From Planctomycetia bacterium (lineage in GTDB: Bacteria; Planctomycetota; MHYJ01; WSZJ01): a DNA stretch of 40,525 nucleotides. The stretch covers positions 1 through 40,525 of the forward strand of contig JADLHC010000291.1 in assembly GCA_020849035.1 (NCBI GenBank), given 5' to 3'. Shown in pieces: positions 30,801 through 37,424 of this stretch; positions within the stretch are counted from its first letter, which is position 1; each line of letters opens with the position of its first letter. Position numbers and translations under genes: made by a program. A model generated the notes under the pieces. That model was not told where the DNA came from. It searched no databases and saw only the letters and a program-made list of their open reading frames with translations.

Positions 30801-31315
30801 CGCCGGAGAAGATCCGGGAGTTCATGAGCCGGGTCGGAAGCGCGGCGCGCGACCCGGCGCAGGTGTACCTGAGGGGGGGCGGAACGGCCGTCCTCTCGGG
30901 ATGGCGCAAGTCCACCGCCGACATCGACATCAAGATCGTCCCGGACCGCGACGAACTCCTCCGGGCGATTCCGGCGCTGAAGGAAGCGCTCTCGCTGAAC
31001 GTCGAACTCGCGAGCCCCGACCAGTTCATACCGCCCCTTCCCGGCTGGGAGTCCCGCAGCGTGTTCATCGAGCGCGCCGGCTCCGTGGACTGGTTCCACT
31101 ACGACCCGTACTCCCAGGCGCTGGCGAAGATCGAGCGGCACCACGAGCGGGACGCGCGGGACGTCGAGGAGATGTTCCGGCGCGGCATGATCGAGCCGGG
31201 CAAGCTCCGCGAGCTCTTCGAACAGATCAAGCCGGAACTCTATCGCTACCCCGCCGTCGACGCCGCGGCGTTCGAACGCCGCCTGCAGGCGACGCTGGCG
31301 CAGCGGGGCCGCTGA
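30797..31315 (+). CDS. DUF6036-like nucleotidyltransferase (AbiEii-type toxin candidate)
   Basis: The protein has 172 residues if started at the GTG at 30797, which overlaps the upstream stop (GTGA); an ATG at 30785 would add 4 residues. The start VTPEKIREFMSRVG fits the family better. The nucleotidyltransferase core is visible: VYLRGGGTAVLSGWRKSTADIDIKI, with the GG and D-x-D motif near residues 30-47. A mid-protein VDWFHYDPYSQALAKIERHHERDARDV follows. Such small MNT-fold proteins with an upstream partner act as AbiEii/MenT-like toxins. The function is inferred. Confidence 0.78.
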   Translation: MTPEKIREFMSRVGSAARDPAQVYLRGGGTAVLSGWRKSTADIDIKIVPDRDELLRAIPALKEALSLNVELASPDQFIPPLPGWESRSVFIERAGSVDWFHYDPYSQALAKIERHHERDARDVEEMFRRGMIEPGKLRELFEQIKPELYRYPAVDAAAFERRLQATLAQRGR

Positions 31316-31358
31316 AGAGCGATTCCGGGAAGAACCTCCCGCAGGTTGAAGCGGCAAT

Positions 31359-31769
31359 TCACGTCGCCAGCGGCACCCGCGTTCCGTCCGGCCGCCGCCA
31401 TTTCGCGGTGAACTCGGAGTCATACGTCCAAACCTTCGCGGCCCTGAGGTGAGCGGAGGCCAGGACGAGGCACCCGTCCGCCCAGTCGGGCTCCTGGTCG
31501 GAGTACCGCGCGAGCCACGCCAGGACCTCCCGGCGGAACGGGTCGGGCTTCGCCGGGACCCATGCGGGGAACGGAACGTCGCGGACGAGCGCGTCCAGGC
31601 GGCGCCGAAGCGCCGCGGCCTCCAGGAGAAACCAGGCCTCGGTGATGACCGGCTCGCAGAGCGCAAAGGTCCCCCGTGACAGGGCCTGCAGCTGCGCCAC
31701 CGACTCGGCATGCCGGGAATCCCGCGGGTCGCACAGGGCGATGAGCGGCCCGGTATCGACGAGGATCAC
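31359..31769 (-). CDS. VapC-type PIN-domain toxin
   Basis: The protein has 136 residues from a GTG at 31769 overlapping the antitoxin stop (GTGA). PIN residues are ILVDTGPLIALCD (Asp4), LCEPVITEAWFLL (Glu), PDWADGCLVLASA (Asp) and VWTYDSEFTAKW (Asp), so all four acidic positions are present. VapC toxins cleave tRNA or rRNA and are neutralised by their antitoxin. The gene is complete and coupled to a ribbon-helix-helix antitoxin gene. Confidence 0.88.
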   Translation of the reverse strand: MILVDTGPLIALCDPRDSRHAESVAQLQALSRGTFALCEPVITEAWFLLEAAALRRRLDALVRDVPFPAWVPAKPDPFRREVLAWLARYSDQEPDWADGCLVLASAHLRAAKVWTYDSEFTAKWRRPDGTRVPLAT

Positions 31770-32041
31770 CGGCCTTTCCTCGAGAGCCTCGCCCGGATGT
31801 GCTTTCGCGCGCCGGCTGCGTCCGTGGAAGCGACCGCCGCGCGGGCCTTCGACGGGTGCCGCCGGATGACGTCCGCCACCAGCTTCGCCGCCCAGCCCGC
31901 CGGCCGCGGCGTGCCGACGCGCCTCTCGTACTCCTCGCGAATCGCGCGCCGCACGACCTCGGAGACGGTCACGCCGCTCTTCTGAAGGGCCTCGGCCCGG
32001 CGTTCGTCGTCATGATTCAGGCGGATGTTGATCATCTTCAT
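31766..32041 (-). CDS. Ribbon-helix-helix (CopG-like) antitoxin
   Basis: The protein has 91 residues with ATG at 32041 (a second ATG at 32035 would give MINIRLN). The N-terminus INIRLNHDDERRAEALQKSG and TVSEVVRRAIREEYERR form an RHH DNA-binding motif; the Arg/Ala-rich tail probably wraps the toxin. A consensus promoter lies directly upstream with a small inverted repeat between -35 and -10, suggesting autorepression. The transcription start falls near the first ATG. Confidence 0.85.
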   Translation of the reverse strand: MKMINIRLNHDDERRAEALQKSGVTVSEVVRRAIREEYERRVGTPRPAGWAAKLVADVIRRHPSKARAAVASTDAAGARKHIRARLSRKGR

Positions 32042-32048
32042 GGGGGAG

Positions 32049-32077
32049 ATTGTATAGACACTTCGTCTTTACGTCAA
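32049..32077 (-). promoter_or_regulatory. Sigma-70 promoter with internal operator for the RHH-VapC operon
   Basis: On the minus strand TTGACG (32077-32072), a 17-nt spacer and TACAAT (32054-32049) form a near-consensus promoter. AGAC and GTCT (32056-32068, 5-nt centre) make an inverted repeat inside the spacer, a likely antitoxin site. The -10 ends 7 nt before the ATG at 32041, so the transcript would be leaderless. Confidence 0.7.
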
Positions 32078-32097
32078 GCCAGGCACTCTAGGTTCGC

Positions 32098-32155
32098 CAG
32101 CGGGCGCGGATGAGGCGCGAACGCCGCCGAAATCAGGCGCGCGGCGACCCGGGGA
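32098..32155. repeat. Dispersed 58-nt repeat, copy B
   Basis: Second copy of the 58-nt repeat. It starts CAGCGGGCGCGGATGAGGCG and ends GGCGACCCGGGGA. It lies between the RHH-VapC promoter (21 bp away) and the broken end of the IS256 remnant. Confidence 0.6.
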
Positions 32156-32244
32156 GTGGCGGAGGCGTCGCGCGGGAGGGTCCGGGACGGGGATAGGGGG
32201 TGTCCCAGGCGGGGGCGTCGGAGAAAAGGTCGCGGGGGATGTAC

Positions 32245-32874
32245 CAGTTCCTTGCAGCCGTCCTCGGTCGTGCCCATGACGACCAGCACGCACTGCTTCT
32301 CGCTCTCGCCGAGTCAGATGCGCAGGTAGACGCCGTCGACCCAGAAGTACACGAACCTCTTTCCCTCGAAGGAGCGCCGGCTCCAGTCTTCGTGCTCCTT
32401 CTCCCAGATCTGTTTCAGCCGGACGATCGTTGTTGGCGACAGCCCGGGCGCGTTGGGCCCCAGCAGCGCGGCCACCGCCGCGGAGAAGTCTCCCGTGGAG
32501 ATCCCCTTGAGGTAAAGCCAGGGAAGGAGATCTTCGATGCTCCGCGTGCGTCGAAGGTAGGGCGGCAGGATCCTGCTGGTGAACTTCATCTTCTCCCCGG
32601 CGTCGTCCACGCGCCGGTCGTCGATGCGCGGCTGACGAATCGTCACCGGCCCGACGCCCGACTGCAGCATCCTCTCCGGGAGGTAGCCGTTGCGCACGAC
32701 GAGGCGGTGGCCGTCGGTATCAAGCAGGCCGGCGTGCTCGCTGATGTACCCGTCGACCTCGGCCTGGATCGCAGCCGCGAGAATCTTCTGGGCCCCTGGG
32801 CGAAGGATGTCGGTGACGACATCGCCGGACGATGCTTCTGGAACGAGAGCTCGAGCGGTTGTAGGTTGGGACAT
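32245..32874 (-). pseudogene. Degraded IS256-family (mutator-type) transposase
   Basis: From the ATG at 32874 the reading matches the first half of an IS256-type transposase: RNGYLPERMLQSGVGPVTIR, RILPPYLRRTRSIEDLLPWL, YLKGISTGDFSAAVAALLG, LKQIWEKEHEDWSRR and YFWVDGVYLRI, with the first catalytic Asp. An in-frame TGA (32316-32314) follows YLRI. The same frame continues beyond it as KQCVLVVMGTTEDGCKEL, so the stop is a point mutation, probably of an Arg CGA codon. Homology ends near 32245, so the second half, with the remaining catalytic residues, is deleted. The element cannot move by itself. The segment upstream to about 32985 may be the original IS end. Confidence 0.85.
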
Positions 32875-33258
32875 GCGGCGTACTCCTTCCCTGTGTGGGG
32901 AAACGGTGACCTTAGAGACCACCAAGGGTACGCCGCTTTCTCGTTTCAGCAGGTCATCCACAACTTCCAGTCATAGCCCTATCCCGCCTGCGCAGGCCCC
33001 GCCACCACACGGTGATTTGGAATTACTGTTCCACAGGAGTAGACTCCTCCGTAGTGGTGGTGCGATGTTGGGAGCCGCCTTGCGGCAGGGCTGGCTGGGA
33101 CGCTCCGGCGAGGAGTTGTCCCTGATGGGAGGTCCGATGACGGGACTGACAATCTCACGAGGACTCCCGCGCCCTCTTCGCCCCACCACCCCCTGTGCGC
33201 TGCGGTCAGGTCTCCGAGTGGCGAGCGCAGGTCGATTGGCGGTCTTGGAGCGTGACGA
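32875..33258. other. Gene-free stretch with nested hairpin
   Basis: No gene is seen. The left part (to about 32985) is probably the outer end of the IS256 remnant. CCACCAC (33002-33008) can pair with GTGGTGG (33054-33060), and inside that GGAGT-AG-ACTCC (33036-33047) forms a second hairpin. This may be a terminator or an IS end structure. The base composition is lower in GC than in the first 27 kb. Confidence 0.4.
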
Positions 33259-33792
33259 GTGACTAGGCCGAGCGAAGATCCGCAGATCAAGCGCCTGGTC
33301 GCCGACTTCATCAAGACCCAGAGCCGGATCGACCAGTTCCGCCCTAAGTTGAGCGTTATCCTAGACCGAGCCACGTACGTTTCGCTAGCGCGACGCCTCG
33401 GGCAGGAGGACCAACTTCGCCAGGACTCGGAGTCTGTTTCTGCGACAATCGCGGAGTCGTTCCCACAACTCCGAGTCATCGGTGAGTGGAGAAGGTCCAA
33501 GCCGGAGTATTGGTATGGAGACCCGAAGGACTGGGAACGCCTCGAGTTCATTCGAGGGGTGGCGAGTGACGAACTGCCAGGCGGTCCTGGATGGCTCATG
33601 CAAGATGCCTGGTACCACCGCGTGAGTGATAGCGACGCGCCGAAACTGCGCGACCTGCTCATGAGTTGGTCGCGTGCTCATCCGGAGTACGAAGTCGTTG
33701 CAACCAGCAAGCTTCGTCTCCAAGGGTGCTGCGGACCCGCGATTCCCGTTCTGACGGGGATTGCGTGGGTGCTCTGGGAGATCGTGAGGTAG
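33259..33792 (+). CDS. Hypothetical protein in low-GC segment
   Basis: The protein has 177 residues from a GTG at 33259; no ATG is available in the first part. No family is recognised. The N-terminal half is helical (IKRLVADFIKTQSRIDQFRP, YVSLARRLGQEDQLRQDSES). The middle has aromatic residues (EWRRSKPEYWYGDPKDWERL). The C-terminus is hydrophobic (GPAIPVLTGIAWVLWEIV), possibly a membrane-associated tail. Codon use includes CTA, TTG and AGT more than the neighbouring GC-rich genes, consistent with acquisition. The antisense frame is also open but lacks protein-like composition. Confidence 0.5.
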   Translation: MTRPSEDPQIKRLVADFIKTQSRIDQFRPKLSVILDRATYVSLARRLGQEDQLRQDSESVSATIAESFPQLRVIGEWRRSKPEYWYGDPKDWERLEFIRGVASDELPGGPGWLMQDAWYHRVSDSDAPKLRDLLMSWSRAHPEYEVVATSKLRLQGCCGPAIPVLTGIAWVLWEIVR

Positions 33793-33918
33793 CTGGCAGT
33801 TTCCAATCCATCGGGCTGCTTCGATCCTCAGGCGCTTGATATCGCCTTACAACGCTGAACACTCTAGTCATGAACCAGAACCAGAAGGGTAGGAAGCCTG
33901 TTCCTCTAGCGGCGAGCG

Positions 33919-34338
33919 TCAACACGAGAGCCATTCGCATAACATCCCGACCAAGGGAGTGCGGCTACCGAAACTGATTCCGAGAATGTACGTCGGCAGA
34001 ACAGCGAACAACCAGACGCCACCCGATGCCTCCTCTCTGAACATTTTCCACAAAACGAAGGGCGTTGAGATCCAGATGAACCCAATGTAGTAGAGCCACT
34101 TCCAGCAGTCCGGGTGATGTCCTACGGTGGCTCCGACCGCCCCGGAAAGGACGTAGACTTGAAGTACCACAATTGGGAATCCCCAAAAGGCCCACGCAAG
34201 GTTCTTGTCACTCGCCGACTTTGCCGCGTCTCGGTCGGCAAAGCTGCCTTGAAGGATGATGGACCGAAGGCACAGCTGCAGGAGGAATCCGAGAACAGCG
34301 ATCGCAGCCATCTTCAACAGCAGAATAAGGAATGTCAT
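33919..34338 (-). CDS. Small integral membrane protein, unknown function
   Basis: The protein has 139 residues. The ATG at 34338 is chosen over the upstream in-frame start at 34380 because GGAGG lies 6 nt before it. Four hydrophobic segments are visible (FLILLLKMAAIAVLGFLLQL, AFWGFPIVVLQVYVLSGAVG, WLYYIGFIWISTPFVLW, WLFAVLPTYILGISFG). No family is recognised. It is encoded in the low-GC accessory part. A 6-bp hairpin (34359-34373) lies in its leader. Confidence 0.65.
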   Translation of the reverse strand: MTFLILLLKMAAIAVLGFLLQLCLRSIILQGSFADRDAAKSASDKNLAWAFWGFPIVVLQVYVLSGAVGATVGHHPDCWKWLYYIGFIWISTPFVLWKMFREEASGGVWLFAVLPTYILGISFGSRTPLVGMLCEWLSC

Positions 34339-34358
34339 GGATCCTCCGGAGAAGAGAG

Positions 34359-34373
34359 CCGCTTGAGAAGCGG
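34359..34373 (-). promoter_or_regulatory. Small hairpin in the leader of the membrane-protein gene
   Basis: CCGCTT (34359-34364) and AAGCGG (34368-34373) form a 6-bp stem with a 3-nt loop, 21 nt upstream of the ATG and just before the Shine-Dalgarno sequence. It may influence translation. Confidence 0.3.
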
Positions 34374-34436
34374 TTCCCACGCAGTCTTCCTAAGGTCAGT
34401 ACGATAGGGTAGGGATGTGTCGACACGGAATGGAGC

Positions 34437-35543
34437 TCAAGGCCCCCACGCTTTCGGCAGGCAGATCGCAAGACCGGGGCCAACCCCGTCTTGATAACGA
34501 GGGAAGGCCGAACCGTCGAGATCCTGGAGTCGGTACAAGAAGCTGCCCGGCGGCGGGTCATTCCGCTGCCTGTCAAACGGCGGAAAGGGGCGCGGAATGT
34601 TCTCAAGCTGGACAGAATTGCCGCGAAGTTGGAAGACAAGCGTCAGTCGCCGAGCCTCCTCTTGAATCATCCATTCGAGCGCCCAATGGGGCTTCAGCTC
34701 CGCCGCCACATCTTTGAGGAGAATCACAAGCGCTTCCTTTAGCTCCTCTTGGTCGACGCGCGCACCTCCGATGAAAGGGCCCATCCAGCGAGATTCCGTG
34801 CGTAGTGGACCCAGCGTGGCCGTGTTGCCAAGAATTGCTTCCAGATTGGGGCGGAGTTCGCCGAGAAACGCCTCCAAGTCAAATGATCCCGGCCGACTCT
34901 GGCTCTCGGTGTGCCCGTCGAGATCCTGTTGTTGTGCTAATGCTCGCTGGAATTCCAGCAGCCGTCGAAGTCGCGGTCGCGCTTGAGGCATAAACTCATT
35001 GCAGAGTTCAATAGCGCGGTCAAACATGCGAGCGCGACGGGCTACGTCGGCCAGCACGAGCGCCTGATGGGCTGGGTCTGATTGAATCCTCTGTCCGGCC
35101 TTCATAGCCAAAGCCGCGAGACGAAGGCATTCCGCCCTTTGATCTGCGGAGCCGTCGCCGGAGTCGGAGTCATCACAGACCCATGCCGCGTGTAGCCGAT
35201 GGATTGCTGCACGGTGAAACAGCCCCAGCTCTTCCTCTACAACCGAAGCGCAGACGAAGCGGCGTGACAGATCCGGCAGGTCGGTCCGCATCCTCTCGGC
35301 CCGATATCTGTCCCCATGCAAGATGTCGGCGACGGCTCTCGAAGTTATCTCGGAAATGTGTTGGGCGCAGTAGCCGCAGGACTGGCACTCTTGAACCCAG
35401 CAGTCCATCGTGCTTCGTTGCATTTCCCCGGGACGACTATCGAGATCTGGAGGCTCCATCATGTTGGTTGACATGAGCACTAAATGCTCAGACTCTTTGC
35501 CACAGACGGTGCAGATTAGAGCTGCTTTGTGATAGCTGGTCAT
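34437..35543 (-). CDS. DUF2225-like zinc-ribbon protein with decayed GHKL (histidine-kinase ATPase) tail
   Basis: The protein has 368 residues; GAGGAG lies 6 nt before the ATG at 35543. The N-terminus has paired CxxC motifs (Cys11/14 and Cys53/56) around PPDLDSRPGEMQRSTM and WVQECQSCGYCA, the DUF2225 pattern. A helical TPR-like middle (about 95-205) follows. Residues about 221-368 align with the ATPase domain of sensor kinases: DLEAFLGELRPNLEAIL, VDQEELKEALVILLKDVAAEL at the N-box position (with Asp where Asn is expected) and DGVGPGLAICLPKAWG at the G2-box position. The G1 motif DxGxG is missing and the domain ends early, so it is probably inactive or not an ATPase. Confidence 0.65.
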   Translation of the reverse strand: MTSYHKAALICTVCGKESEHLVLMSTNMMEPPDLDSRPGEMQRSTMDCWVQECQSCGYCAQHISEITSRAVADILHGDRYRAERMRTDLPDLSRRFVCASVVEEELGLFHRAAIHRLHAAWVCDDSDSGDGSADQRAECLRLAALAMKAGQRIQSDPAHQALVLADVARRARMFDRAIELCNEFMPQARPRLRRLLEFQRALAQQQDLDGHTESQSRPGSFDLEAFLGELRPNLEAILGNTATLGPLRTESRWMGPFIGGARVDQEELKEALVILLKDVAAELKPHWALEWMIQEEARRLTLVFQLRGNSVQLENIPRPFPPFDRQRNDPPPGSFLYRLQDLDGSAFPRYQDGVGPGLAICLPKAWGP

Positions 35544-35801
35544 GATTGCTCCTCATGTGAATGCATTGGCAATTAGAAACCGCCCACCGTGCCGTTGGCT
35601 GGTCGGAAGTGGCGCTGGCCCCGCTCACCACACCTAGCGCGGTGCGTCGGGACAAGTGGGCGCGGCGTCGTTCGGGGCGGGGAGCTTGGAAGCGTCGCAA
35701 GCGGAGGTGTCCGACAAGAATTCACAGAGGATCGCATCGAGAATGCCTCGCAGTGAAGGAGACTCGCTGCGAGTGTGAGAGGCTTGGAGCACCATTGAAG
35801 A

Positions 35802-36932
35802 CTACTTGCCGTAGTCATCCTCGATTCTTGCTCGAATGCCCTCGATCTCCTTCGTTGCAGCTTCCTTTTTCCGCAGCACCTCGACACGAAGTGCATTCAC
35901 CTTCGATTCGAGATCCGCCTTCCTTCGGAAACACGCGTCCGCAATCTCGTCTGCGGCAGGTATTCCTTCCTTCAGTTTGGGCAACCGGGCAGCGCTTGTC
36001 GCAACCGACGCTTCGATCCGTCGAAGTTCGGCTTGGGCCCGCGCCAGCCTTCCCTCCTCAAGCTCCAAGGCGGTTTGGGCTGTCGATTCGACATTTCGTG
36101 CTCCGCGAAGCTCACGACGAACGGCGTTCGAATCACTTGGCAGTCCTTCGTCCTCTTTCTTCTCCTCGACCTCGAGCAGCGTCGTCAGTCGGGCAACCTG
36201 CAACTTCGCATCGATCGCAGCGCGATCTGCCTCTCGGAGTGCTCTCTCGGCGGCCTGCGTCTCACCCTTGGCGGCTTCGATCTTTGCGGGTCCCTCGGTG
36301 AGTTCGCGTTCGGCGAAATCGGCTTCGACCTTCATTCGGGCTGCTTGAATCGCGGCGGTCTCGTAGTCGGACTTCGCCGTTGCCAGGGCGGCTTCACTCG
36401 CGGTCAGTTCTCCCAGCGAATTCCGGTAAGGCGATTCCGCGGGGTGAATCCATTTTCCATCCTTCTGTTCATATCCCAACTCGCGCATGAACTCGGGTGG
36501 CGAGAGCCACGTCATCTTCACTCTATGGTAGCCAAGTTTCCGAAGAGCTTGAATCGGCTTGGCCTCCGCTGGCTTCAGCGCCGCTGCAGCCTTGAAGCGC
36601 TCGACCGCAAACTGCTCGAGTTTGTTCTCCAGACACCAGTCCGCAAGGCCCAGTTGCTGGGGGTAACTACCCGCGTCGAGCTCCTTTACACGAACCTCGT
36701 ACTCCTCTCGAACCGTGAGGCCCTCCTCGATGCTCTCGATGTCGCTGAGCTGTAGAGTCAAAGTGGCGTTCGTGGACCGTCCTTCCATCAGGAACTTCAC
36801 GCTTGTTGCGGAACGCTCCACGACCTTGCCCTTCAGGACGCGGCCATCCTTGAGCTTGATCGAGTCGGCACTTCCGACCGCCGGCATCGAGACGAAATGA
36901 AACATCAGAAGCGCAATCAGGAACCGATGCAT
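35802..36932 (-). CDS. Secreted coiled-coil protein with planctomycete-type N-terminal module
   Basis: The protein has 376 residues, ATG at 36932, with a signal peptide (MHRFLIALLMFHFVSMPAVG). After it, DSIKLKDGRVLKGKVVERSA and LQLSDIESIEEG form the same small beta module as in the hydrolase at 1199. LGLADWCLENKLEQFAVERF and AKPIQALRKLGY form the matching TPR-like part. Residues about 150-370 are a long Ala/Glu/Arg coiled coil (ALATAKSDYETAAIQAARMK, ALREADRAAIDAKLQVARL). It is probably periplasmic and structural. No enzyme motif is seen. Confidence 0.75.
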   Translation of the reverse strand: MHRFLIALLMFHFVSMPAVGSADSIKLKDGRVLKGKVVERSATSVKFLMEGRSTNATLTLQLSDIESIEEGLTVREEYEVRVKELDAGSYPQQLGLADWCLENKLEQFAVERFKAAAALKPAEAKPIQALRKLGYHRVKMTWLSPPEFMRELGYEQKDGKWIHPAESPYRNSLGELTASEAALATAKSDYETAAIQAARMKVEADFAERELTEGPAKIEAAKGETQAAERALREADRAAIDAKLQVARLTTLLEVEEKKEDEGLPSDSNAVRRELRGARNVESTAQTALELEEGRLARAQAELRRIEASVATSAARLPKLKEGIPAADEIADACFRRKADLESKVNALRVEVLRKKEAATKEIEGIRARIEDDYGK

Positions 36933-37424
36933 CCCGTGACCTCCCCTCTTTCGGTCGGCGCAGACAAAGTGGTCGCGCGACTGTCACTTCGCCGATTGTA
37001 CACGACAACCGCATCCTCGACGAACGCCTCCACACTTCGTGCAGGATTCACATCGGGGAACTCGCAACCGTTGCTGCGGGCTGTAGCGGAGATGACGTTT
37101 CAGTTTCGTATCCACCGCGACCCAGGAGTGATTCGATACCACTCGCGTGTCGCTGGCCGCCCGGGAATGGCACGGAACCAGTGACCGACGCATCCGGGTG
37201 GCGTCGGAAGCAGGCCGGCGGGGGATTTGCGACACGAGCGCTTCACGGCCAGCCACTCTGGACCCGCCGGCGGGCGCGCCTCAAGTGCAAACGCCCGCGA
37301 TTTCCGGCACGTGGTGACACGGGGAGCCGAGAGGGAATTGCCGGGCGCTGGAGCTACGCGATGTCCCCGTCGTCGAGCAGGGCGCCGTCGCCGAAGTCCT
37401 CGGGATCAGAGCCCTCAGCCGGCG
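36933..37424. other. Gene-free stretch containing repeat copy C
   Basis: No convincing gene lies in these 490 bp. Short minus-strand frames (for example 36984-37256) lack protein-like composition. The interval holds repeat copy C (37268-37325) and the boundary between lower-GC accessory DNA and the hutU region. An acidic frame (37354-37428, minus) reads [19 protein letters not shown] but has no start of its own. Confidence 0.4.
37268..37325. repeat. Dispersed 58-nt repeat, copy C
   Basis: Third copy of the 58-nt repeat. It starts CGGCGGGCGCGCCTCAAGTG and ends GGTGACACGGGGA. Identity by hand count is 42/58 to each of the other copies, without gaps. It lies 99 bp downstream of the hutU stop. 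Confidence 0.6.

Noticed and set aside
27438..37325. The 58-nt repeats as integron attC sites
   Set aside because: They lack the RYYYAAC/GTTRRRY core sites, spacing is about 5 kb rather than one gene, and no integrase is seen.
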